A stretch of 64,000 nucleotides of DNA from Carposina sasakii. Its lineage: Eukaryota; Arthropoda; Insecta; Lepidoptera; Carposinidae. The stretch is taken from positions 11,319,341-11,383,340 of the forward strand of contig CP053163.1 of assembly GCA_014607495.2 (NCBI GenBank), read 5' to 3'. The notes beneath the pieces were generated by a model. It ran no database searches and had not been told where the DNA came from. It was given only the letters and a program-made list of their open reading frames with translations. Below are positions 32,559 to 43,793 of the stretch, piece by piece (the first letter of the stretch is position 1; each line of letters begins with the position of its first letter). The position numbers and the translations under genes were made by a program.

Positions 32559-32917
32559 CGTCAAACTTATAACACCCTGTCGTATAAGAGTCGGGGGTTA
32601 AAAATAGATTTTGAATTACGATTTCATACCATCATCATTCGGCCCTTATGGCGTCGGCGCAATATGTTTTTTTTCGAAACTCACATAGCCAATGTTTTGG
32701 CATTTCTTTTTTTTATTACGGCCGGCTACCTGCCTGAAAGTGATATTTTTTTGAAAAATCCATGCATGAAATAAAATCAGTGATTGAAATTGAACTCACG
32801 CTTCCCGACTGAAAGACACACGTCTTATTACAATTACGATCCTGTATGTTAATACTGTTAGGCAATTTCAGCAGGATTGAATCAATCGTGGTAGCGAGAT
32901 GACCCTTTTCATATTAT

Positions 32918-33136
32918 ACATACATACATACGATCACGCCTGTATCCCTTACGGGGTAGGCAGAGCACCAAGGGCCGATAGGACCACATGGTGCCACTTC
33001 TGACCAAATTTTGAGGGTATAGTTGAGATGTACAAGTTTGGTTAGTAGTGACAGGTGTTCAGCCCATCGCCTACAAAACACCAAAACTCTCTTGTCGCTC
33101 TACTGACTTGTACAGTATGCCCGGGAAGAGAAGCAG
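32918..33136 (-). repeat. Family B retroposon with 13-bp target duplication
   Basis: CTTTTCATATTAT is perfect on both sides (32905-32917 and 33137-33149). On + the insert starts with the ACATACATACATACGATCACG tail region and ends GCCCGGGAAGAGAAGCAG. It is 5'-truncated relative to the copy at 5546. Confidence 0.9.
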
Positions 33137-33149
33137 CTTTTCATATTAT

Positions 33150-34024
33150 CTAATATGATAATTCGTTTAAAAGGGGCTTGTTATTTCAATAGAGTTGTTT
33201 TCTTTCTTATATACTGAAATTTGTTGTTACTCTATTATTACTATTACGATTATTAAGTACTATTAAAATACAAGTTAAGACCCCATCTTCCCCAAAGTCC
33301 ACACTGTACATTACACCCCTGCATAAGTTACACATAAAGAGCATGCATTACCAAGTTTCACTGCAATAAGACGAGCATATTAAAGTACACCATTGGGATG
33401 CCTGTACATGCAGTTTTCTTGAATTAGCAACTTCTGAACCTTCGGGGATTGAAGCTTGTTCAATATTTACTCGTTCTGTGCTCAAAGTGCGCTGTTCAAT
33501 GATGCATGCTCCTCTAGTTTAGTATTCAATTTGAGTATCGGATAATACGAGCTTGAAAACGTCGAGGAATAAGTAGGTAGTTATTCGATTATCGTGACGT
33601 TCTTAAGTGAAAAGTGTAATAAATAATGGTCATGCGCTTAAGCCATGATTTCCTAGGATAGCGGTACCGTCATGTAGCAGCCGTACTTAGCAAAATCATA
33701 TATATATATAGTGCCTATATGTGAAATGTTCCTTCAAACCCTTGAATGCCACCAATTGCATACCGCAGTCCTAGGACGCCATTGCTTGAGATGCTAACTA
33801 AGATTATAAATATACCCCAAAAAATACCCATCTAATGTACGATTTTGTTTCAAACTATTTTGAATTTAATTTTTCAAACAATCCAATGTATTTACCTATA
33901 TAATACCAATGCATTAATTATGTAAAGGTAGATTGTAGAACATGGGCTTAGCCCAATCAAAAAATAATTTTCTATAATTCACAGAATAAGCTTATTCATA
34001 CATTTAATAGTAGATTGGTCTATA
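33150..34024. other. AT-rich non-coding DNA
   Basis: No gene or repeat recognised. Confidence 0.5.
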
Positions 34025-34175
34025 TTGACCCGACTGCACCAGAAGAAGGGTTATATTTAGACTGTATGTATGTATATATATTTCTTTGACATGCTGTAGA
34101 GCCTAAACAGCTTATCGCATTTGAGCCTGAGAGGTGTCATTAGATAGTCGTGATAGTGACACTGGGTCAAATTTT
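34025..34175. mobile_element. Small MITE-like repeat, copy 2
   Basis: TTGACCCGACTGC at the left and CACTGGGTCAA at the right form short terminal inverted repeats. The body shares TGTATGTATGTATATATATT, TAGAGCCTAAACAGCTT and GCATTTGAGCCTGAGAGG with 13432-13590. Confidence 0.65.
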
Positions 34176-35125
34176 TTACGCAGTTGGTTTTTTTTTCTTT
34201 AAATAAATGAGGTTATTTCTGGTGCACATAGCTTAACATTATCGAAACTCCAGCCAAATCGCAGTGTTATATCACCCGTCTTTAGTCCGTGAAGTTATCC
34301 AACATGCAAATATGTTAACAGGTATCGATCTCAACTCGCTTAGCGAGGGTCTTGTTCGGATACAATTTGTATGGAGCTTGTCTACTGGGAGCTGCTATTG
34401 CTAAACTGTGTCTTGCTGTATTAGATAAGTTACTGTAAAACTACATTGGTTCACCTAGGATACTCTGTGGCATAAGTTGTATGGAAATATGCAACACAAA
34501 CCCTATTTCACGGCTTGACAAACAAATATCTCTCACGTTCGCCTAGCAAAGTATCTGATTAGAGTAACAATCACAGGTTAGATGGTGAACCCAACGCCAG
34601 AAGTTGTTAATTCGTCTATTATCAACATAATTCGTTAGTTAGAAGTCACTAGTTCCCACGACACAAGGCATCCTAGGGTGGGGCTAGAGTGCAAACTATG
34701 TAATGTAAAATGCCCAAATAAACCATTTTTTATTTTATTAATTATATAAAACTCTTCCATAACTGACTACAATAACGTATAACCAACGCACAGCTATAAT
34801 AACTACATTACTTACTTACTTTAAAAATGTCTCTATTTCCAAAAATGTACACTATATCCACAAGTTAACGGAACATTATCGGAAATCATTGTTTTTTGCA
34901 GGCTAATCACTAGTCTTTATAAAACATACATCAGAAAAAAAAATTAAACATTACTGTGCATTAGCTAGCAGGTACATTTAAGAAACAAAAACACTATGAT
35001 CGACATTATGTAAGGCTTAGTATTTGGTTTTATAACATGTATAAAATCCATGCAATAGATTAACATAATTATACACTTTTAATAAAATTAGAGTGGTTAA
35101 GATGCGAATCGGTGAGTGAGACCGG
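34176..35125 (+). other. AT-rich DNA with a diverged family D scrap
   Basis: At about 34650-34735, CCCACGACACAAGGC, CCTAGGGTGGGGCTAGAG and CCCAAATAAA resemble the 3' half and tail of the family D SINE. No gene. Confidence 0.45.
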
Positions 35126-35405
35126 CCAGGGGGGCCAATTCTCGAAAAGTCTCGAGTTGGAACGAAGCCGAAACGGAACCGTTGTAGATGCTCAGAACAA
35201 AGCAATGATTATTTTATGATGACGTAATTAGACACATTTCAGCACGAGACAGATATTTGTTTTTATTCTGTCATACTCGCGACCGATGCGTGCTAAAATA
35301 TACCTTATTGCTCAAGCGGTAAGTATATATTGCTTTGCACCGCGTTTCGTTAACAGTTCGTTGTTGCGTTTTTAGTTCAATATTTTTCAAGAATTGCCCC
35401 CCAGG
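35126..35405 (+). mobile_element. ~280-bp MITE with GGGGGGCCAATTC-type TIRs, copy 1
   Basis: CCAGGGGGGCCAATTCTCGA at the left and TTCAAGAATTGCCCCCCAGG at the right are imperfect inverted termini. The body (GAACGAAGCCGAAACGGAAC, TTAGACACATTTCAGCACGA, ACCGATGCGTGCTAAAATAT) matches the reversed copy at 57803-58081 closely. No frame. Confidence 0.8.
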
Positions 35406-35451
35406 GCGTTCGCACGCCTCGCACGATAGATAATAAGTATAACTACAGTGG

Positions 35452-35848
35452 TCTCTAACTATAAGTGCCTCATTAAGAAGCTCAGGATCGCACAGCGAGC
35501 GATGGAGAGAGTTATGCTTGGGATGTCTTTACGTGATCGAATTAGAAATGAGGAGATCCGCAGACGTACAAAGATCACCGACATAGCTCAACGGTCAAGC
35601 AAGCTGAAGTGGCAATGGCCAGGGCACATAGCTCGAAGAACTGATGGCCGATGGGGTCGAAAAGTTCTAGAGTGGATACCACGTATCGGCAAGCGCAGCG
35701 TGGGAAGGCCACCTGCGAGATGGGCGGACGACCTGGTCAAGGTCGCGGGCGTCGGTTGGATGCAGGCGGCTTCCGACCGGTCGGAGTGGAGGTTGTTGGG
35801 GGAGGCCTATGTCCAACAGTGGACTTCTCAGGGCTGTAAATGATGATG
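35452..35848 (+). pseudogene. RTE-clade LINE, 5'-truncated copy with intact C-terminus
   Basis: The insert is bounded by ATAACTACAGTGG (35439-35451) and ATAACTACATTGG (35849-35861), a 13-bp target duplication with one mismatch. It keeps only the last ~125 residues of the RTE polyprotein, in one frame and without stops: AMERVMLGMSLRDRIRNEEI, RSSKLKWQWPGHIARRTDGR, RPPARWADDLVKVAGVGWMQ, then LLGEAYVQQWTSQGCK-stop and a (TGA)n tail. The endonuclease and catalytic reverse transcriptase domains are absent. Its terminal nucleotides are shared with family A. Confidence 0.92.
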
Positions 35849-35861
35849 ATAACTACATTGG

Positions 35862-37189
35862 GTATAGAAAGTCAAAATGTGACATGTACCTAAGTATGTT
35901 TCTTGAACAGAACACTAAAAAAAAGTATTTCTCAAAATTAGAACGGAAATATATTCATCACTCTAGCTTATCCACATATACTCTTTACCTTTTACAGCGC
36001 AACATAACCTTATAGATTACATCCTCGGTAATTATATTCCTAAATTGTGAATGAGAAATCGCTGTAGCAGCTAAGTTATGACGTAGTATATACTCGTACA
36101 GACAGACTGAGTTAGATTGCCGTATCCTTGAATATGAATCAGTCTTAGCCCCATTCGCACCAACCCTTATCTTCGGATTAATCATGAGTTATTTATTCCA
36201 TATACATTACACACTCTTATAATCTATATACACTGCCAAACTGCTCAGCAGTTTATCGGCATTATTTGTAAGGTACCTATTTGCAGCAACGGAGCGGAAG
36301 CAGTGCGACAGCGAAAACGAAAACCGCGATCGTGTGCGTGCGCTTCTCACACTTGTTTTCTCTTCTGATGTATAAAAAGCGATAAAATATATTAGTTGTC
36401 CAATGTTATAGCAAGGGGTCGTACACGAATGTATAGAAAATAATAGCAATCAACTATAAAGAACATTGATAAAATTGACGGAATGAAAAATATATATATA
36501 TAAACCGGCTATAAATATTTAACTCCCGAAGTAAGTATAAATAAAATAAAATGTTTGGAAACGACAACGCCATTGAAAATCGGCATTCAATAAGCCATGA
36601 AATATAATGCGATTAAGTATCTACTATAATTATAGTCCCACTTTCAGGTGGAAATAATTAGAATAGGTATTTATTTTCCAAAACAAATATATTATTTTGT
36701 AGGAGCAACTACAAAAAATGTTCTGTTGTCCACGCGAACAGAGTCGCAGGGTACAACTCTAGTTGTATATAAATCCCCTAAAGGTGTCCCCACAGATGTT
36801 ATCTGAGGGTATTATGTACTGAAAAAAAGATAATCAAATGAAAACGGTCTCCGCCACTGATACATTCCTTTTGTTGTATTTCAAAGACTTCCTGGAAAAA
36901 GGAAGCCCTTAGAAAACCTTCAAAGACGAAACCCGATATTTGTAATGTCTAACAATATTCTATTGAAGCCGGTGTTTAACGATATATTCCATAGTGGCAT
37001 TCTTTAATATTTGAAATGTTTAAAATGTGGGTAAGTATTCTTTTGTGGACGCTGATACACTCGTACTTAAATTTACATAGAGTGGCTTACCAGCATTACT
37101 ATAATATTATCTCTACTTAATATATCAATACATTTATATATACATGCAGGCAGGCTTTCATCTACAACCTTCTATATAACATATAGCTA
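35862..37189. other. AT-rich DNA with one Helitron 3' end
   Basis: At about 36728-36764, CCACGCGAACAGAGTCGCAG and ACAACTCTAG|T form a Helitron-like 3' terminus without a visible 5' partner. Otherwise no gene or repeat. Confidence 0.5.
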
Positions 37190-37266
37190 TCCTAAACGTG
37201 GCTGTAAGGATCTCCTTCGTGATCCTGTACGTCTGGCTACCCCATTTTGGGAACACGACCGTATCT
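37190..37266 (+). repeat. Family C retroposon, 3' fragment
   Basis: CTATCCTAAACGTGGCTGTAAGG, GTCTGGCTACCCCATTTTGG and GAACACGACCGTATCTGTATG give the family's last ~75 bases, truncated on the 5' side. Confidence 0.65.
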
Positions 37267-37760
37267 GTATGTACTCGTAACATACCTGTCTGTCTGCTTG
37301 TATGTTTATTATCAACACCATTCGACGACCAGATTGGCGCCGATCTGGTGACCCAGCATGCCACGCGTTTAAACCAGGTTTAAACTCCAATTTTAATAAT
37401 GTTTACAAGCCTTATATGTTTTTTTATTTTATTTTATCAGTCAGTATTCAAGACGTCAAGTTAATATGCCATGTCTCTATGTTTATATCTTTTCTCAAAT
37501 AATTATCGTAAAATGGCTACTACTAATACTCAAATGAAAATCAAAAGGGTCCAAAACATTCGCATCCCACGCTTCGATTAAAGGTATCGTCAGGTAAGCC
37601 CCCCATCAATCGATCAGACCCTTTCCGGGATAAATTAGCCGTGACAAATGCATTGGAGACGCTGAAGTAACGAGCGAAGTTAATTCCGGGCCCAAACCCC
37701 ACAGCTCTATTCAACTTCGAAACCGATAAGTTGGCGAGTGTTGATTATATATCGTATATT

Positions 37761-37945
37761 ATATCAGCCTTTTACAGTCCACTGCTGGACGTAAGCAACC
37801 CCCAGAGCACGCCACAAAGCTGCATCTCCCGTTTTTGCCATCCAGTTACTACCAGTGGCCCTATTCTGGTCTCCGGGCCATCTGGCCGGAGGGCATCCAA
37901 TGCTACGCTTGCCGAGGCGTGGTCTCCATTTAAGAATCCGCTTTC
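37761..37945 (-). repeat. RTE-tailed repeat, variant related to family A
   Basis: Begins like family A (AGCCTTTTACAGTCCACTGC, GGACGTAAGCAACCCCCAGA). It continues with a different body (CTGCATCTCCCGTTTTTGCC, CGGGCCATCTGGCCGGAGGG, GGCGTGGTCTCC). It is probably a second short retroposon that captured the same RTE 3' end. Confidence 0.6.
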
Positions 37946-38319
37946 TCCACCATCTTTATCTACGACTAGTGTAATATCTAGTAGGAAATCAAGCAAGTTG
38001 TAGAGACCAAATCAGTCGAGAATAAAACCTCAGTTTTTTCAAGTCGGTTAACAATACTATTGCGTAATCTGTTTCACTATTCAGCGTACCAAAACCACAT
38101 TCAAAACTAATTAGCTGCTAGGTTAGAAGCTTTTGTTATATTGCCATAGGGTATCATTGGATTGTGGTGACAATATATATTATTTATTAGGTACCATAAA
38201 TTAGTAATCCATAAATTAGACGATCAGGGTTATTAAATATAAATATGAACTTTTTACTTTGCCCTTAAGAGAGTTGAGAGAAGGCAGTATTTTTAGTTAT
38301 TTTTCGATGATAGAGTGTA

Positions 38320-38473
38320 CTGACAATATAGTCCGAAAATCACACTGCGGTTACCAACCCGCCTGCCCAGCGTGGTGACTATGGGCAAAACCCCCCTGTA
38401 GCAGTAGTCTTGTGGCGTGCCCTGGGGGAGGTCTACGTCTAGCAGTGGACTGCAATAGGCTGAAGAAGAAGAA
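38320..38473 (+). repeat. Family A retroposon, 5'-truncated, with target duplication
   Basis: ATAGAGTGTA is perfect on both sides (38310-38319 and 38474-38483). The insert starts at CTGACAATATAGTCC, includes GCCCAGCGTGGTGACTATGG, and ends GCAATAGGCTGAAGAAGAAGAA. Confidence 0.88.
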
Positions 38474-38576
38474 ATAGAGTGTAATAGATGCTTTGGTCAA
38501 CGATTAGTGATAAATATAACCTAATGATTTGGATAATAACTATGTTGAAATATCGTGAGCGTCAAACTTTATTACA

Positions 38577-38696
38577 GGGCTGTGTTCCCAGAATGGGGCA
38601 GCCAGGACTGCAAGATTTTAAAGGAGATCACATAGCCACGATTAGCATAACGGAGACAAATGCACTGGGAAGAGATGCAGCTGATGTATTCTAGTA
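38577..38696 (-). repeat. Family C retroposon with internal deletion
   Basis: CTGTGTTCCCAGAATGGGGC and GATCACATAGCCACGATTAG are followed almost at once by GAAGAGATGCAGCTGATGTA and TTCTAGT. The middle third of the family is missing. Confidence 0.7.
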
Positions 38697-39329
38697 AGAA
38701 CCTCATGAAAACTTATGATTATATTCTTCTTTACTTCTAATTATTATTAACTTCGTATTTCCTTAAACTTACCATCTAAAACTCATTTTCCATTACAAGC
38801 CATAATTCAACAGCAGAGAGTATGAGTGGACTCACTCATTAACTATTAACAACGTCGTCTGGCTGAGGAAAAGCTATTATACCGCTCTATAAACTCAGAC
38901 ACCAAAGTCCTAAACCCAATTACCTCGCAACTACCAATAGTTTATCAATCCCCGAGTACATGTTTGTCATCGTTCACAACGGGGTCCTCAGGGACGTGTA
39001 TGACCTCAATGTTTGACATATGTCATTTATATAGCGGCCTGTAAACTGGTGCATATGCATAATAGACGTTTGAGACATTACGGAGCGTCGCATCTGCTGG
39101 CTTGAGTATTCTATCAACTAACTAGGTCAGATAGTGATAACGAAATTTATAATCTACGACGTTGCGCTTATGCTGTCTTGGTAGTCATGGGCTAGAATGC
39201 TTTGTTTGTTTTTGGGTGAGATGTTTTGGAAAGGAGTTATATTGTAAGGCGACGTGGTCTCGAAAAGCTATTTTAGTGCTAGTATGAAAATACTATCTTG
39301 AAAATAAGGACAATACTTTTATGTAGATA
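38697..39329. other. Non-coding DNA
   Basis: No gene or repeat recognised. Confidence 0.45.
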
Positions 39330-39490
39330 TCCCAACTAATATTATAAATGCGAAAGTTTGTTTGTTACTTCTTCACGCCAAAACTACTAGACAGATTTAA
39401 AAAAAAATTGGTACACAGGTAGTTGAAAATGATATATTCTACTATTTATACCGAAAAAAAAAACAGCAAATTTCGACTTTCTTTGTCATT
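39330..39490 (+). mobile_element. Helitron-like 5' end fragment
   Basis: A|TCCCAACTAATATTATAAAT followed by GCGAAAGTTTGTTTGTTAC and a CACGCCAAAACTACTAGACA block is a common moth element start, shared with 56088 and (reversed) 63576. The 3' terminus was not found. A second, more diverged start lies near 40012. Confidence 0.55.
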
Positions 39491-40169
39491 CGTTAATTAT
39501 TATCATGAAACAAAATTATATTTCTGTCATACAAATTGAATGTGCAGTACTATTTGCTTACTCTTGTTTTTACATTTTATCTTATAAAAGCTAATATCGA
39601 TTTACCAGGAACTTCATTTTGAACAGGACAAACATGCCGTTAAAACCTACAAAAATTCATTGCCTAATATCTTTTGGCGCATTGCTGACCTGACCGTTTT
39701 CCCATCTTTAAAGAAAACAGTCACACATTGTTGAGTGATAGTCTGTTTGCCGAGAGCCAATATCGCCTGCTTTACTATGTATGAGCTGAACCGCTCAGCG
39801 TTTTAAAGTAGAGCTGGAGTATCTAGCTTCTCAGTACTGGTATTGGCTTATTTATCACTTGCGACAAGCAATTCCGCAGCTGCTGTTTCAAATTCGTCGG
39901 CTTTGAAGAGTTTTAAACGATTTTGCTTTGTCTTTAGACTATTGGTTTTTGATAAAACTATATGAAAAGATTTACAAAAAAAATATTTCTGTCTTAGAAA
40001 TGCTTACTATCCCTACTGTTAGTCTTAGCTATAATGTTATAAATACGAAAGTAAGTTTGTTTATTTGTTTGTTAGTTACCTCTTCTCGCGTTATTTACTT
40101 AAGCAATCACCATTTAGAATACAAATATAATTGACAGTATGGAGAAGGACATGGACTACAATCTGTATA
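39491..40169. other. Non-coding DNA
   Basis: No supported gene. It includes the second diverged Helitron-like start near 40012-40075. Confidence 0.4.
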
Positions 40170-40428
40170 TTCATCATATTAATGTTCAAATTAATAAATA
40201 TTCACACACTTCACAACAGATTGACCTAGTTCCACATTAAGATCCCTAAGGTCTTGTGTCGTGGGTACTAAACAACGGTATATCAATACATAGATAAGTA
40301 TAGAAACATCCATGACTCGGAAACAAACATCGATATTCATCATATTAATGTTTGCACCTACCGGGATTCGAACCCAGGACCTATGGCGTCGCAGGCGGGG
40401 CCACTACCAACTACACCAATCGGCCGTC
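40170..40428 (-). mobile_element. Family D tRNA-derived SINE
   Basis: On the minus strand: GACGGCCGATTGGTGTAGTT with a perfect A-box, GGTTCGAATCC B-box, GATATGAATATCGATG-type body, GTACCCACGACACAAGACC and TGTGAATATTTATTAAT tail. A piece of the body (ATATTCATCATATTAATGTT) occurs a second time just beyond the tail, suggesting overlap with another copy. Confidence 0.85.
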
Positions 40429-41241
40429 GTTTACATCAGTCTACGGGTAATCTAATCGTTAGTTTACTACCAACCATGCCAATCTTGTACATAAACGGAA
40501 TAAGATGCAAATTGTTCAATGTTTTTTTTTTTATTAAGCATCTAGTCAAATAACACTTAATCCCTAGAGATATAAGCAAATAAGGTACCTAAACAAGATG
40601 TGTACAAGAGAGTAATGAACTCCCTAAACTTAGATTAACAACTTTTTTCCTATCTCAACTGTCTAACTTCACAAATAGTTTCATTACCTTTGCCCTTGCA
40701 ACTTGGTGGAAATTAGCGTTGTTTTAATTAAAATTTAAAAGGCACTCGCTAAGTCGTTTAGCTACTTTGTTCCCAAGCTGCACCTGGTGACTATGAATTT
40801 TGCATGCGCCTTCCTTCAAGTCTATTCATCTAATTCTGTATACACTCTAATATACAGGGTGATTTTAGGTCTTCAACGTTCCCGAAAACTACGGAATTTC
40901 CTCATCATCATGATTATTTTTCTTCATGGAAGCATACCTGGGAAGTATCTAGTTTCCAAGATATTAGGGTTCAGAGTTGAGTAAATAGACTGCGTTTTTC
41001 CGCATAAATGCACATAGTCGCACGTAGCAAGATTTTTTTCGAGAAATAATTAATATCTCTTTATGAAAAAACTAGCATAAACACTGGACACTATAAATTT
41101 CGCCGATCAAGTAATAAAATAAAAAAAAAATAAAAAAAAATTACATCGTTTCCCAGCATTTTTTGGCATAAACTTACTTTATTTGATCTATACAGTACCC
41201 CTTCGTTAAGGGTGGCAACGAAAAAACACCATGTATATACC
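40429..41241. other. Non-coding DNA with a TATACAGGGTG terminus
   Basis: TATACAGGGTGATTTTAGG at 40851 resembles the ends of the element at 41242-41842 but no inverted partner was found. No gene. Confidence 0.4.
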
Positions 41242-41842
41242 TATACAGGTGTTTGTGACAGCCAGGCAAATATTGATATGGTGAGTTTAGACTATGATTC
41301 TGAGATGAAAACCAGTGAAAATTTTCGGAGAAAAATTCCAAAATTTTCCGACTTTTTTTTTCATTATTTCAGGAAAAAAGTTTGTGGGTCATTCAAGTAG
41401 GCCTTAAATGATGTCTTAAAAATAAAATTTTAACCAATGGATGATTTTCAAAAAAAGTTGCTTTGAAAAAAGTTCAATTAACTGATCAACCCCAAAGGAG
41501 AGAGTTTTGATTTGATTTTACGCAATCTTTACTTTTTGCGTCCATTGTATCGGACGATTCTGTGATTATTTAAATGGGTTATTGGTTATTATTTGATATT
41601 TTTTGTGACTCTCCACTAGGATTGATCAGTTAGGTGTTTGAACTTATGTGAGCGCAACTTTTTAAAATTATCTATTAGTTATTGGTAAAAAATTTGTAGT
41701 TTAACTACCAAACCTTTTTGTACCAAAAAAGTCTGTGAATCTTGTAATTTTCCTGCGAAAATTTCAGTGGTCTTCACATCAGAATCATGATCTGGATATC
41801 ATCATATTAATATCAGCCTGGCTGTCGCTTACACCCTGTATA
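41242..41842. mobile_element. 601-bp foldback element with ~115-bp imperfect arms
   Basis: The left arm TATACAGGTGTTTGTGACAG, CCAGGCAAATATTGATATGG, TATGATTCTGAGATG, AGTGAAAATTTTCGGAG mirrors the right arm read in reverse: TATACAGGGTGTAAGCGACA, CCAGGCTGATATTAATATGA, CATGATTCTGATGTG, CACTGAAATTTTCGCAG. The centre is AT-rich without a coding frame. Confidence 0.8.
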
Positions 41843-42085
41843 AGTAGGACAGGAGATGTTTGTTCTAAAGGATCCGAAGCGCAAGTTTCTGTTTCGCTTG
41901 GAACGTTCTCTTCGTTTCCTTTAGTTGTTTACTGTCTTTAGAATTTATCATGAAGTTGTTTTATCTTATTTTCAGCTTCTACATTCACGGTATTAAATGT
42001 AAATGTTTCTTGGGGATTTATTTTATTAAACTTCTTAAATTTTTGTGGATATTTTTATATAGTTAAAACTACGTCATCCATGGTA

Positions 42086-42759
42086 GGGTAGGGCGGGGCT
42101 AGTTGAGCAAATTTTCACTTGAGTGGATATAGCTCCTCAATGATAAGTCTCAATGAGTTGTTATGTGGCTTGGTGGATTAGTAATTTATCCCTTAGCAAA
42201 AGTGTATATAGTAATTTTTTGTAACAAGTCGAATTTAAGAGCTACAGCAGTTTAAATGAAGAAAGTCAAGTATGCTCAATGTACCCCATAGGTGAGGTAA
42301 GTTGAGCAAGGGTATGGGGCAAGTTGAGCATTAAGAATGTCTAACCAAACCAGGGTTTCAATTTTGACTAGAGATGAAGTAAAATATAAGTTTGACAATC
42401 AGCTCTTTATTTATAGTCTTTTAGTGACAGAACAACAAAACTTAAAGTAATTTTCTTTGAAAAAATAACCAAAACTAGAATCAACAAAACTATAACGTAT
42501 CTTAAGATTAACTTTAGCATTAGATTCAGTCTTTAATATTTTAAATATCTTTAAAAATATATTAATAACATCTTACAAGACATCAAAAACATCTTAGCAA
42601 CTTAATCGTCGTCGTTGTTACTGTTGAAATTGACACAAACGAAAGTAAGACCAGCTCCTGGAACACATTTTGTACGTGCCCATTCTCTGCAAGCTTGACA
42701 CTGGATCCAACATTCTCCTAGTAAACTTTCAGCATAGCCTTCGCAATAAATCAGATAGC

Positions 42760-42794
<35 letters not shown>

Positions 42795-43456
42795 CTTTCC
42801 TCACTTGACTAGAGTATTAGGAGTAACGATTTTTGTGGTTTTACTTTGCTGCTCTTCTAAAGCGTTCTTTTCGGGAGTGACGCAGTTAGTATTGCATATT
42901 TTGCATATACTCTTTCTTCTGTTAGTTTTATCTGCTTTTCTAGGGTCAGCCTTTGGGTACGATCGTCTTCAGTAGTGTAAGAATATCTTGTAGTCTTCCT
43001 CTTGTAAGTCTAACAAAACATAAAACATTAATTACTTTAGTTGTTTGAATCGTGGGGTAAGTTGAGCAACTATAGCTCAACTAACCCCAACCCGGAATTT
43101 TAAAACAAAACCGAGATTATTAAAAAATTAGTAAGAATTATAACCAGAACCTCAATACATATCACAAGTACAATAATTCTCTGAAAGATTAACACTTACC
43201 TTATTCAAATCAGATAATAATTAACTTAAACAGACGAAAACTTGCGATAAACGATGTTTTTACTTTTCGGTCACAAAATAAACAAAACGCGCGGAAGCTT
43301 TACTCGCTCGTCGAGTCGCCACTAGCTATCGCGTGGTGATTACCGCTCCCACGACCCCTTCTTTTCGCCATACGATGCCTATGCGTACGGTGAATAGTTT
43401 GCGAGATATTTCAATTGCCCAACTTGCCCCTATGCTCAACTAGCCCCGCTCTACCC
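42086..43456 (-). mobile_element. 1.37-kb pogo-like DNA transposon, defective
   Basis: 24-bp terminal inverted repeats (GGGTAGGGCGGGGCTAGTTG... and the inverse of GGGTAGAGCGGGGCTAGTTG...) differ at one base and are flanked by TA, the usual target for pogo/Tc1-mariner. Motif AGTTGAGCA recurs many times near both ends. The internal DNA on the minus strand encodes the tail of a pogo-type transposase. A full transposase would need more room, so the catalytic DDE part is missing. The TA flanks sit inside longer 16-bp direct repeats, TACGTYATCCATGGTA (42070-42085 and 43457-43472). Confidence 0.85.
42602..42990 (-). pseudogene. Pogo-type transposase C-terminal remnant with PHD-like finger
   Basis: Reading the minus strand, PRKADKTNRRKS and NCVTPEKNALEEQQ are followed, after a stop or frame break near 42805, by an acidic run of aspartates. 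Then comes a cysteine-rich end: CEGYAESLLGECWIQCQACR, EWARTKCVPGAGLTFVC, terminating at TAA (42602-42604). Jerky/pogo-like transposases commonly end in such a PHD-like finger. Here one early cysteine and the histidine (Arg in EWARTKC) are altered, so the finger is degraded. The aspartate run is encoded by a GAT microsatellite. Confidence 0.75.
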
Positions 43457-43529
43457 TACGTTATCCATGGTACGTAGTCGATTTTTTTAAATAGCTTTTA
43501 CCTAATGTAGGTAATGAATACCTTACTAT

Positions 43530-43793
43530 GACTGTTCATCCGCCAACAATTATTATCCCGTAGAACAAACATCCCATCACATTCTTTGGGAATGTGTACT
43601 TTGGTCTAATTCCCGTAATCAAATGTTAAATTCTGTTGAATCTGTCTTCAGACCGATTTATCATTATGACCTTATCTCATCTAAGCACAATTTTCATACA
43701 TTCATAGAGTTTTGTCACACTTATTATTATTATATATTTTTATCTACCCGTACCAAACGGCTAAGTCAAGCGTTAAATTCATGCAAGTAGCAA
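43530..43793 (+). pseudogene. LINE C-terminal remnant with zinc-binding end
   Basis: The frame reads YDCSSANNYYPVEQTSHHIL, WECVLWSNSRNQMLNSVES, FRPIYHYDLISSKHNFHTFI and ends SCK-stop. A Cys...His-x3-4-Cys pattern followed by a short helical tail is usual at the C-terminus of I/R1-like insect LINEs. Upstream stops cut it off. It lies just outside the pogo-like element. Confidence 0.5.

Noticed and set aside
42763..42793. CRISPR-like or other array
   Set aside because: Simple trinucleotide repeat without spacers; no CRISPR arrays are expected or seen in this eukaryotic DNA.
42670..42975. 101-codon + frame with a poly-histidine run
   Set aside because: It is the antisense of the pogo transposase remnant; the histidines are the reverse complement of the GAT aspartate repeat.
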